From NCBI RefSeq assembly GCF_008195825.1, contig NZ_CP043329.1:1054001-1118000 (forward strand): DNA of 64,000 nucleotides, written 5' to 3'. The notes below the pieces were generated by a model. That model ran no database searches. It saw only the letters and a list, made by a program, of their open reading frames with translations, and was not told the DNA's origin. The DNA is from Pedobacter aquae (GTDB lineage Bacteria; Bacteroidota; Bacteroidia; Sphingobacteriales; Sphingobacteriaceae). Of this stretch, positions 24,777-32,890 are shown one piece after another. Position 1 is the stretch's first letter. Each line of letters starts with the position of its first letter. The translations under genes and the position numbers were made by a program.

Positions 24777-26942
24777 TTATACACCTAATTCTTTTAAGAC
24801 GCCGCTTGCCTTATCTATTTTAGATGCTACCCAAAGTACATAGCGGATATCTACACCTATAGAGCGACTGTAATTTTCGTTCCAGGCGTAATCATTAATG
24901 GTTGCTTCGTAAGCTCTATCGAAGTTTACGCCAATAAGCTCGCCATAAGCATTTAAAACCGGAGAGCCAGAATTGCCACCCGTAGTATCCATATCGTATA
25001 AAAAGCACACAGGCACATCGTTTAACTCGGCCATTTTAAACGGACCGAAATCTTTCTGCTCCCATAAGGTTTTAATTTGTTCTGGGTATTGATAATCTAT
25101 ATTTCCGCTTCTGCCTTTTTCAATAATGCCTTTAACGCTGGTGAAGGGAAGCATATAGCTGCCGTCAACAGGAGAGAAGCCCTTGATGTGGCCATAAGTT
25201 AGGCGTAAAGTACTGTTAGCATCGGGGATAAAGTTCTTTTGCAGGTACTGTTCTTTAACCGTCACATAATCAGCCATGAGCTTACTTAATTTAGCCTCTC
25301 TTTTATCTTGCGTTAACTTTTTTAAAGCTACTTCTTTAGATAGCTCTTGCTCAAAACTGAGGAAAGGATCATTATAAACCACCAATTGCTTCATGTCTTT
25401 GATTAAGGTTTTGGTGAAGTTTTCATTGCTTAATCGACTATAAGCAAACAGGTTACTAATGAATTTTTGAGCTTGCTCTGAGCTGTTAAAGCCACGAGTA
25501 TTCTTATCTATAACAGCTATTTTTTGGCTAAGTGGAAGTTTAGATGCTCTTTCTAACATGTTGTTTAGTAGATTTTTATCTACATCAGTATCATAAGAAT
25601 CATATAAACTAGAGATGACTTTTTCTAAGCGAGGAAGGTTAGTGGTGTAGAAGGTTTCTCGTTTATCCAAAGGTTGTTTTAGCAAAGCATCTTTAAAACC
25701 ATTGATTTGTGCTGCTACTCTTAACAAATTACTTGAACCGTAAACCTGAGCATACCATAACTCTTGATAAGCACTGTTATTGATTTGTTTGTAGATATCA
25801 TCTATCTCGTACATCAAATTACCGTATAGCTGTTTTAAATTAGCATTTTGGTTGATATAGCTTACCAACTGATTGTCTTCTTCTTGTTTTTGTTTTAACA
25901 GCTCGATGTTGTTTAAGCCTTTTAACTTGCCACGGTAATTTTTTAAAACGTTGGCATTGCGTTTAATACGTGTTGCCAGTTTTAGTTCTGTTGTACGTCC
26001 TTTGCTTTTACCTACCTCTTCCATGGTTTTATTTTGGAACTCGTATAAATCTGCTGTATAAGGTAATTGGTAGTTTTGTTGGTAGGCAATAAATTGAGCA
26101 GGACGATGCCTGAACGTTCTGCCAGGATAGCCCAACATGAAGGTAAAATCGCCATCTTTCACACCGCCAGCATTTATTTTAAGATGCTTTTTAGGTTTAT
26201 AAGGAACATTTTCTTTAGCGTAGCTAGCTGCACTACCATCAGGTGCCACGTAAGCTCTCATGAAAGAGAAATCGCCAGTATGTCTTGGCCAAACCCAATT
26301 ATCGGTTTCGCCACCAAATTCGCCTACATTTTGCTTGGGGATGTAAACCAATCTAACATCCCTAATGATTTTATATTTGAATAAAACATAGCTTTTGCCG
26401 ATAAACATTTCAGACACTTCAGCATCAATACTTTTATCTGCTGCTTCTGTTCTGGCTTCTATAATTCTTATTTTTTCCTGAATTATTTTTTGGCGTTGCG
26501 ATACATCATCAACACCACTAACAGCTGTTAATATCTCTTCAGATACATTCTCATAAGAATCTGTAATACGGCAGGTTAAACCTTTTGCTTCAATTTCTTG
26601 TTCAGGTTTATTGGCTACAAAACCATGGGTTAAATAATCATTTTCGGCAGTACTGGCCAACTGTACGGCAGAGAAAGCGCAATGGTGGTTGGTAATAATT
26701 AATCCGCTTTCAGAAACGAAAGAACCTGTACAACCGCCAACGTTAACTAAGGCGTCTATCAAGCTGGTACTATCGGGGTTATAAATTTCTTTCTGTGGGA
26801 TTTTCAACCCGGCTTTTTGAAGATCTAATTTAGAAACCTCGCTTAGCGGAAACATACCTTCATCAAAAGGTTTGGTACTGATGCTTCCTAAGGCTAAAGC
26901 ACTTAATGAAAATGTAAAAAGGACTTTTTTAGCTATCATCAT
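24777..26942 (-). CDS. S46 family dipeptidyl-peptidase (DPP7/DPP11 type)
   Basis: 721 residues with an N-terminal signal peptide (AKKVLFTFSLSALALGSIS). Catalytic residues of the family: His in LIITNHHCAF (about 87), Asp in GGETDNWVWPRHTGDF, Ser in TTGGNSGSPVLNAYGELIGV. Periplasmic; it removes dipeptides from the N-terminus of oligopeptides. The residue after NFD is Arg (GVNFDRAYEA), the position reported as Arg in acidic-specific DPP11 and Gly in DPP7, so DPP11-like Asp/Glu preference is likely (inference). Confidence 0.92.
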   Translation of the reverse strand: MMIAKKVLFTFSLSALALGSISTKPFDEGMFPLSEVSKLDLQKAGLKIPQKEIYNPDSTSLIDALVNVGGCTGSFVSESGLIITNHHCAFSAVQLASTAENDYLTHGFVANKPEQEIEAKGLTCRITDSYENVSEEILTAVSGVDDVSQRQKIIQEKIRIIEARTEAADKSIDAEVSEMFIGKSYVLFKYKIIRDVRLVYIPKQNVGEFGGETDNWVWPRHTGDFSFMRAYVAPDGSAASYAKENVPYKPKKHLKINAGGVKDGDFTFMLGYPGRTFRHRPAQFIAYQQNYQLPYTADLYEFQNKTMEEVGKSKGRTTELKLATRIKRNANVLKNYRGKLKGLNNIELLKQKQEEDNQLVSYINQNANLKQLYGNLMYEIDDIYKQINNSAYQELWYAQVYGSSNLLRVAAQINGFKDALLKQPLDKRETFYTTNLPRLEKVISSLYDSYDTDVDKNLLNNMLERASKLPLSQKIAVIDKNTRGFNSSEQAQKFISNLFAYSRLSNENFTKTLIKDMKQLVVYNDPFLSFEQELSKEVALKKLTQDKREAKLSKLMADYVTVKEQYLQKNFIPDANSTLRLTYGHIKGFSPVDGSYMLPFTSVKGIIEKGRSGNIDYQYPEQIKTLWEQKDFGPFKMAELNDVPVCFLYDMDTTGGNSGSPVLNAYGELIGVNFDRAYEATINDYAWNENYSRSIGVDIRYVLWVASKIDKASGVLKELGV

Positions 26943-27083
26943 GACAAAAAATTATAAACGTGAGATGGAGAAAATTAAGTAAAATAGCCTAATTAGCATT
27001 TATTAATTCTGTTACAATTGTAAAAAGGAGCTATTTTTCTAGATTTTTAAACGCTTTACAATTAGCGATGTTATTTTTGTGTT

Positions 27084-27551
27084 ATGGCAGAGGATTTAAA
27101 AATAGTTAAAGGGCATAAGGAAGCACAATACCAATCTATCTACCCACAAATAGAGGCATTGTTAGGTGGCGAGACAGATGTGATTGCTAATCTGGCTAAT
27201 ATCGCGGCAGCGTTAAAAGAACAGTTTAATTGGTTTTGGGTAGGTTTTTATTTAGTTAAGGATGAAGAACTGGTTTTAGGTCCGTTTCAAGGTCCGGTTG
27301 CATGTACCCGAATACAAAAGGGCAGAGGCGTTTGTGGAACATCATGGGCACAAGCTAAAACGCTTATGGTAGAAGATGTAGATGCTTTCCCTGGGCATAT
27401 TGCTTGTAGCAGCTTATCAAAATCAGAAATTGTTGTTCCCTTAATTAAAAATGAGGTAGTTTGGGGTGTTTTAGATGTAGATAGCGATACTTTAGCCGCA
27501 TTTGATGAGCTAGATAAATTGTGGTTAGAGAAAATCATCAACTTACTATAG
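27084..27551 (+). CDS. msrC: Free methionine-(R)-sulfoxide reductase (GAF domain)
   Basis: 155 residues, a single GAF domain. The three conserved cysteines are visible in GPVACTRIQKGRGVCGTSW and HIACSSLSKSEIVVPL, and the end WGVLDVDSDTLAAFD is typical. It reduces free methionine-R-sulfoxide in the cytoplasm with thioredoxin. A TATTTTTG word at 27072-27079 lies only 4 bases before the ATG, too close for a normal leader. The bestrophin gene starts 23 bases downstream, so the two may be co-transcribed. Confidence 0.9.
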   Translation: MAEDLKIVKGHKEAQYQSIYPQIEALLGGETDVIANLANIAAALKEQFNWFWVGFYLVKDEELVLGPFQGPVACTRIQKGRGVCGTSWAQAKTLMVEDVDAFPGHIACSSLSKSEIVVPLIKNEVVWGVLDVDSDTLAAFDELDKLWLEKIINLL

Positions 27552-27574
27552 AAAACATCATATAACCCTATTAC

Positions 27575-28432
27575 ATGATTAATTATAATCCTAAAGAGTG
27601 GTTCACCTTTATTTTTCAAATACATAAAGCAGATACTTTTAGAAAGCTTTTGCCTTTAATGTTTGCTGTTAGTGTATATGCTGGTTTGGTAGCTTACTTA
27701 GAGCTAGAATATTGGCAGCTATCAGAAAGTAGTCATGTAAAAAACCTAAGCTTAATGCATAGCATATTAGGTTTTGTGATTTCACTTTTATTAGTTTTTA
27801 GAACCAATACAGCTTATGACAGGTGGTGGGAAGGCAGAAAACAATGGGGAGCTTTAACCAATAATTCTAGGAATTTTGCCATCAAATTAAAAGCTTTTTT
27901 AGCTGCTGATGATAGGAAGTTTTTTAATAACATGATTCCTAATTATGCTTTTGCTCTTAAAAGCCATTTAAGAGAGAATGAAGATTACCATGAAATAAAT
28001 CCTGAATTAGATCTACATAAAGAGAAGCATTTACCCAATCAAATTGCTCATGCCATGTATGATAAGCTCTTTAAATTGCATCAAGAGCAGAAACTTTCAG
28101 CAGAGCAATTATTGATTTTGAACAGCGAGGCGATGTCTTTTACCGATATTTGCGGTGCTTGTGAAAGAATTAAAAATACACCAATACCTTTTTCTTACAG
28201 TGTTTTTATCAAGAAGTTTATTTTCTTTTTTGTGATGACTTTACCCTTCGGTTGGGTTTTTAGTTTGGGCTATTATATCATCCCGGTAGTGGTTTTTATT
28301 TTATATGCCTTTGCCAGTTTAGAGCTTATTGCAGAAGAAATAGAAAACCCTTTTGGTAACGATGCTAATGATTTACCTCTTGATGCCATTTGTATCAATA
28401 TTAAAAAGCATGTTGGTGAGATTTTGGGTTAA
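27575..28432 (+). CDS. Bestrophin-family anion channel
   Basis: 285 residues of the bacterial bestrophin (UPF0187) family. The signature LLVFRTNTAYDRWWEGRKQWG is intact; hydrophobic helices lie near residues 20-45, 60-80, 205-230 and 233-255, and the acidic ELIAEEIENPFG near the C-terminus is the conserved post-membrane segment. Forms an inner-membrane anion (chloride) channel in characterised relatives. Confidence 0.9.
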   Translation: MINYNPKEWFTFIFQIHKADTFRKLLPLMFAVSVYAGLVAYLELEYWQLSESSHVKNLSLMHSILGFVISLLLVFRTNTAYDRWWEGRKQWGALTNNSRNFAIKLKAFLAADDRKFFNNMIPNYAFALKSHLRENEDYHEINPELDLHKEKHLPNQIAHAMYDKLFKLHQEQKLSAEQLLILNSEAMSFTDICGACERIKNTPIPFSYSVFIKKFIFFFVMTLPFGWVFSLGYYIIPVVVFILYAFASLELIAEEIENPFGNDANDLPLDAICINIKKHVGEILG

Positions 28433-28745
28433 GTTTATCAATATGTAGACAGGATTTTAAATTAAATATTGAATAAAACCTTTTTTTTAAAGCCCAAACA
28501 CCATTATTCCACCTTTTTGTCTTGTTTTTTACCCCTTTAATAGTTATTAATAAACTTATTTTGTTTTACTTGTATATAATTTAAGTTTTAGGAAGTAAAC
28601 CATTTATAAATTTAATATCTATTATTTTTAGCTTTAAAGAATGGAATTAGGGCTATAATCTAACTTAAAAAATAGTATTTATCGTAATACTGCTTTGGAT
28701 AAACTCCTAAATTTATAATTACTGTAAAATAAAAACCAATTAGAA
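28433..28745. other. AT-rich spacer, nothing recognised
   Basis: 313 bases of AT-rich sequence between the bestrophin gene and the first gene of the polysaccharide locus. I see no ORF, hairpin terminator or known RNA. Confidence 0.5.
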
Positions 28746-29120
28746 ATGAAATTAAAAATAAGAATCTTATTAGGTTTAATCATCTTCAATTTAACCGTTG
28801 CACATGCAGCTATATCAGTTTCCCCTTTATTAGGAGATCATATGGTTTTACAACGTAACTCAACAGTTTTACAAATTGCCGGTGGTACCTCTACTGCTTT
28901 AAGTAATCAAGTTTGGGCTGTTTCTAATGCTGTTAATTTAACACGTGTAAAACCAGATGTAGGTGTTGCGCTAAAAAATATGAGCTCCAGATTAGATGAA
29001 TATACTTTTGTTTATACCCAACCAGGTACTTACAAGGTGGCTTTTGAAGCTTTTAATATCAATGTTTACGGAGAAAGCAGAGCTATAAAAGAGCTTGAAG
29101 TTAATGTAGTAGCACCATAA
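28746..29120 (+). CDS. Small secreted PKD/Ig-like protein
   Basis: 124 residues with a signal peptide (RILLGLIIFNLTVAHA, cleavage near AHA-AIS). The mature part begins VSPLLGDHMVLQRN, strikingly like the opening of sialate O-acetylesterases, but continues as a short beta domain ending with FVYTQPGTYKVAFEAFNINVYG, typical of PKD/Ig-like folds. No hydrolase Ser is present, so it is more likely a surface accessory protein. First gene at the left edge of the locus, 82 bases before the GH88 gene. Confidence 0.6.
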   Translation: MKLKIRILLGLIIFNLTVAHAAISVSPLLGDHMVLQRNSTVLQIAGGTSTALSNQVWAVSNAVNLTRVKPDVGVALKNMSSRLDEYTFVYTQPGTYKVAFEAFNINVYGESRAIKELEVNVVAP

Positions 29121-29202
29121 TTTTTTCATTATCCATGCCATTCTTTCGGGATGGATGATGATTTTATACAAATATATAATTCCAAATTATCAGTTCCATT
29201 TT

Positions 29203-30435
29203 ATGAAAATTAGATTTTTAATCCTAGCCCTATCTTTAATAACATATGTGTCTTTTGCACAAAAGAAGCCCAATATTAATGTCGGTAATACTTTGTTGTT
29301 AGCTGATAAACAGTATAAAAATATGTTGCAGGTGTCTCAAGATTTGACCATGTATCCGAGAACACAAGCGAAAGATGGTACACTAAAATACGTGGGCATT
29401 AAAGACTGGACAGGCGGCTTTTGGCCAGGCAACTTATGGTATATGTATGAGTTAACTAAAGATAATTATTGGAAGCAGCATGCCTTAAGATGGACAGAAT
29501 CTCTAGAGAAAAATCAATTTAATACTAGTAACCACGATTTAGGTTTTATGATGTATTGTAGTTATGGTAATGCTTATAAAAATACATCAAACCCTAAATA
29601 TAAAGAAGTACTTATACAATCAGCTAAATCTCTTATTAGTAGGTTTAACCCAGTTATTGGAAGTATAGAATCTTGGAATTCACGTAAATCTTGGGACGGG
29701 AAAACTTTTTGGGATTACCCAGTAATTATTGATAATCTTATGAATTTAGAATTACTGTTTTTTGCATCAAAGGCAACAGGTGATAATATTTATAAGGATA
29801 TCGCTATAAAACATGCAGAAACATCTTTAAAATATCATATCAGACCAGATTTTAGTACTTATCATGTAGTAAATTATGATACCTTATCAGGTAAAATGCT
29901 TCATCGTCAAACTTGCCAAGGTTATGCAGATAATTCTACTTGGGCTAGGGGGCAAGCGTGGGCTATTTATGGCTACACCATGATTTATAGAGAAACTCAA
30001 GATAAAAAGTTCTTGAATGCAGCTATAGGCTTAACAGATTTCTTTTTGAAACATAAAAATCTGCCTAAAGATTATATTCCTTATTGGGATTTTAATGTTA
30101 ATGAACAAGGTTATAAACCTGATTTTAAATATAATGCCAGTATTTACAAAGAAATACCTAGAGATGCTTCTGCAGCTGCTGTTGTAGCTTCGGCTCTTTT
30201 AGAATTGTGTAAATACAGTCCAGAGAAAAAGACATATTATATAAACTCTGCTCAAAAAATTCTAGAGTCTTTAAGCTCACCTAAATATCTTGCACAAGTT
30301 GGTACCAATAATAATTTTTTACTTAAACATAGCACAGGAAGTCTCCCACATAATGAAGAGGTAAATGTTCCATTAGTATATGCAGACTATTATTATTTAG
30401 AAGCTTTATTACGCTATAAAAATTTTAACAACTAA
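29203..30435 (+). CDS. Unsaturated glucuronyl hydrolase (GH88)
   Basis: The ATG at 29203 (MKIRFLILALSLITYVSFAQ) gives a clean signal peptide; the upstream ATG at 29155 does not. The mature enzyme of about 390 residues is an (alpha/alpha)6 barrel of GH88: DWTGGFWPGNLWYM, SNHDLGFMMYCSYG and PVIIDNLMNLELLF hold the two catalytic Asp residues, then GYADNSTWARGQAWAIYG and RDASAAAVVASALLEL. It hydrates and removes the 4,5-unsaturated uronic acid left by polysaccharide lyases. It therefore implies a lyase acting upstream; the two beta-helix proteins of this locus are candidates. Confidence 0.92.
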   Translation: MKIRFLILALSLITYVSFAQKKPNINVGNTLLLADKQYKNMLQVSQDLTMYPRTQAKDGTLKYVGIKDWTGGFWPGNLWYMYELTKDNYWKQHALRWTESLEKNQFNTSNHDLGFMMYCSYGNAYKNTSNPKYKEVLIQSAKSLISRFNPVIGSIESWNSRKSWDGKTFWDYPVIIDNLMNLELLFFASKATGDNIYKDIAIKHAETSLKYHIRPDFSTYHVVNYDTLSGKMLHRQTCQGYADNSTWARGQAWAIYGYTMIYRETQDKKFLNAAIGLTDFFLKHKNLPKDYIPYWDFNVNEQGYKPDFKYNASIYKEIPRDASAAAVVASALLELCKYSPEKKTYYINSAQKILESLSSPKYLAQVGTNNNFLLKHSTGSLPHNEEVNVPLVYADYYYLEALLRYKNFNN

Positions 30436-30453
30436 TAAAGCGATTGATTAAAC

Positions 30454-30492
30454 AAAAAAGCCTTAAAATCTTATGATTTTAAGGCTTTTTTT
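30454..30492 (+). terminator. Intrinsic terminator after GH88 gene
   Basis: AAAAAAGCCTTAAAATC pairs with GATTTTAAGGCTTTTTTT around a TTAT loop; perfect stem with a T7 tail. Confidence 0.92.
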
Positions 30493-30966
30493 ATGCTAGG
30501 CGGAGAGTGAGGGAAAACAACAAAGTATTTTAAAAGTATATTAGAAAATAGTACAAGAATTTTTATAAAAATAAGAAAAAAGAGAGCTTCAAATTTAATA
30601 GGTTTAGTAGTGATTTATAATTTTATAGCTAGATAAAACTCATAAAAATTCTCACATCTAGTATTTTCTATTTATTATTTATATAGTGTTCAAGTATCGT
30701 TTAAAACATACTTACATTTAAGGTTAGTTTTACTAGAATGACTTTAAAAGAATACTGTTAATCAAACATTTAATAAGATGAAGTTTAGATATAATGAGTC
30801 AAAGTATATTTTCAATATAGATGAAAAAAGAATTTTGGTTAATTATTGCTTTTAAAATCAAATTGTGAATTGCTATCTTTAATAAAATCTATTAATTTAA
30901 AATGATTTATTCTTAAACAAATTAATTTTATTTGATAATTTCACGATATCTCTTATTTTAAAATAA
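30493..30966. other. AT-rich upstream region of the sigma factor gene
   Basis: 474 bases with no ORF. It must contain the promoter of the sigma/FecR/SusC block but I find no convincing TTTG-N19-TAnnTTTG pair in it. Confidence 0.45.
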
Positions 30967-31554
30967 ATGACCGAACATAAAATACTTTCTGATTATGAGT
31001 TAGTTGGTTTGTTAAAACTTAACAATCAGAAAGCATTTGCCGAACTTTATGATAGGTATAAAGGTCTTTTATATGTTCATGCTACGAGACATTTAAAAGA
31101 TCAGGAAGATGCAAAGGATATTATTCATGATATATTTTCTAATCTTTGGCAAAATAGAGCTTCATTAAATATTCAGGAAAATCTCGCTGCATATCTTTAT
31201 CAGTCAGTAAGAAATAGAATAATTAATTTCCAATTAAAAAATAAAAGAGCTGATGAGTATGCGAATTCATTTCAAAGTTTTTTAAATAATTTTCATCAAG
31301 CAGATACCGACCATTTGATTAGAGAAAAAATGCTTGTTGAACTTATTGAATATGAGATTGCTTCTTTGCCTGTAAAAATGAGAACTGTTTTTGAAATGAG
31401 CAGAAAAGAAGGTCTTTCACACAAACAAATCTCAGAAAAATTAAATATCACAGAACAAAGCGTTAGAAGCCATGTAAAAGGTGCTCTTAAAATATTGCGC
31501 TTCCGTATTGGTTTTGTTCTTTTGACTGCTTTAATTACAGTTTTTTATAAATAA
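30967..31554 (+). CDS. ECF-type RNA polymerase sigma factor (Bacteroidota PUL family)
   Basis: 195 residues. Region 2 covers FAELYDRYKGLLYVHATRHL and AKDIIHDIFSNLWQNR (about 20-75); region 4 covers MRTVFEMSRKEGLSHKQISE and QSVRSHVKGALKILR (about 135-180), a helix-turn-helix for -35 binding. It ends in a hydrophobic tail. In Bacteroidota such factors are held by the FecR protein encoded next and released when the STN domain of the SusC receptor reports substrate. Confidence 0.93.
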   Translation: MTEHKILSDYELVGLLKLNNQKAFAELYDRYKGLLYVHATRHLKDQEDAKDIIHDIFSNLWQNRASLNIQENLAAYLYQSVRNRIINFQLKNKRADEYANSFQSFLNNFHQADTDHLIREKMLVELIEYEIASLPVKMRTVFEMSRKEGLSHKQISEKLNITEQSVRSHVKGALKILRFRIGFVLLTALITVFYK

Positions 31555-31612
31555 TTTCATTTTATTACCCCCCTATAGACGTTTCGATTGTCTCTCTTAT
31601 AAATATACTAAA

Positions 31613-31618
31613 AAGGAG
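31613..31618 (+). promoter_or_regulatory. Ribosome binding site fixing a TTG start
   Basis: AAGGAG lies 5 bases before the TTG at 31624. A strong Shine-Dalgarno is uncommon in Bacteroidota and supports the unusual start codon of the FecR gene. Confidence 0.65.
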
Positions 31619-31623
31619 AAAAA

Positions 31624-32760
31624 TTGAAACAAGAGCCATCGAATGCTAAGGATATTCTAATCAGATATGTAAATGGACAATGTACAGAGGAAGAGAAGAT
31701 CGTTGTAGAAAAATGGTATAAAGGAAATTACGATGAGACCTTTATAACAGATGAAGTTGTAGCAGATGAACATTTTAAAGATGTATGGAACAGTCTAAAG
31801 ATTGATATTAATAAGAACAAGATAATTGTATTTAGGAGAATTGCTTCTATAGCTGCGTCTATTGCCATATTACTAAGTGTTGGGATATATTATTTGTGGG
31901 AATCATCTCAAAGAAAGCAAAAAATTGCTATTGAAGAAAAGATTGAAATATTGGCTGGTAGAAATCAGGCTTCACTAACCTTGAATGACGGACGAACAGT
32001 GTATCTTGATAGTATTAAAATAGGGAATTCTATTAAAGAAAATGGGATGGTCATCACTAAAATGGATGATGGTACGCTTTCTTATAAATCAGATCCAAAT
32101 TATTTTTATAGAAACAAAGAAGCCTACAATACAATATCAACACCGCGTGGAGGTCAGTTTAAGGTTGTTTTACCAGATAATTCTATAGTATGGCTAAATG
32201 CTGCTTCTTCTATTAAGTTTCCTGTTATATTTTCAGACAAAAAACGTTTAGTTGAATTGGTAGGAGAAGGCTATTTTGAAGTTTCTCATAACAAAGCTAA
32301 ACCGTTTATAGTATCTTCTCTTCACCAAGAAACTGTTGTTAAAGGAACAAAATTTAATATCACTTCTTACCCAGATGAAGATAAAATAACTACTACTTTA
32401 TTAGAAGGTGCCGTTGTTGTAAAAACAAAAAATACTGTATTAAACGAAACTCTTTTAAGACCTAATGAACAAGTGATAGTTAGCGAGAGTTCTGTGACTA
32501 AGATAAAAGTAGATGCTAACGAATCTATAGCATGGAAAAATGGGAAGTTTATTTTTAATAATACACCACTTAAGGTTATAATGGTTCAATTATCTCGATG
32601 GTATGATGTGGAAGTCGAATACTTAAGTAATGTAGAAAAAATAACATTTACAGGATCTATTTCTCGTTTTGATAATATGCAGGACGTGTTAAGGAAAATT
32701 TCGCTTACAGAGAGTGTAAAGTTTGAAACAAGGGGAAGGAGGATAATGGTTAAACACTAA
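31624..32760 (+). CDS. FecR-family anti-sigma factor
   Basis: 378 residues from a TTG start. Cytoplasmic sigma-binding N-terminus (about 1-75), one membrane helix (IASIAASIAILLSVGIYYLW, about 76-96), periplasmic FecR domain (about 170-265: ISTPRGGQFKVVLPDNSIVW, LVGEGYFEVSHNKAKPF) and a C-terminal DUF4974/STN-interacting domain (about 305-378: FNNTPLKVIMVQLSRWYDVEV). It keeps the upstream sigma factor inactive and relays the signal from the SusC-like receptor. 69 bases after the sigma gene. Confidence 0.93.
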   Translation: MKQEPSNAKDILIRYVNGQCTEEEKIVVEKWYKGNYDETFITDEVVADEHFKDVWNSLKIDINKNKIIVFRRIASIAASIAILLSVGIYYLWESSQRKQKIAIEEKIEILAGRNQASLTLNDGRTVYLDSIKIGNSIKENGMVITKMDDGTLSYKSDPNYFYRNKEAYNTISTPRGGQFKVVLPDNSIVWLNAASSIKFPVIFSDKKRLVELVGEGYFEVSHNKAKPFIVSSLHQETVVKGTKFNITSYPDEDKITTTLLEGAVVVKTKNTVLNETLLRPNEQVIVSESSVTKIKVDANESIAWKNGKFIFNNTPLKVIMVQLSRWYDVEVEYLSNVEKITFTGSISRFDNMQDVLRKISLTESVKFETRGRRIMVKH

Positions 32761-32788
32761 GCAAAAAAGTTAGTGTTCCTTAAAAAAA

Positions 32789-32820
32789 AAACCGAATTCT
32801 GGTTGCAACAGAATCCGGTT
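32789..32820 (-). terminator. Hairpin between fecR and susC with T-tract on the minus strand
   Basis: AACCGAATTCTG pairs with CAGAATCCGGTT (one G-U) around GTTGCAA. The run of nine A precedes it, so a proper terminator U-tract exists only for minus-strand transcription, although no minus-strand gene is nearby. On the plus strand it could act as an mRNA-stabilising or processing hairpin between fecR and susC. Confidence 0.5.
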
Positions 32821-32890
32821 AATAATAGGATCATTAGCAATAATTATGATAAGACATCAATAATCGTAAACCGCTAATTTTTTCAAATAT

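Noticed and set aside
27072-27079. TATTTTTG as promoter of msrC
   Set aside because: It lies 4 bases before the ATG and has no -33 box at the right distance.
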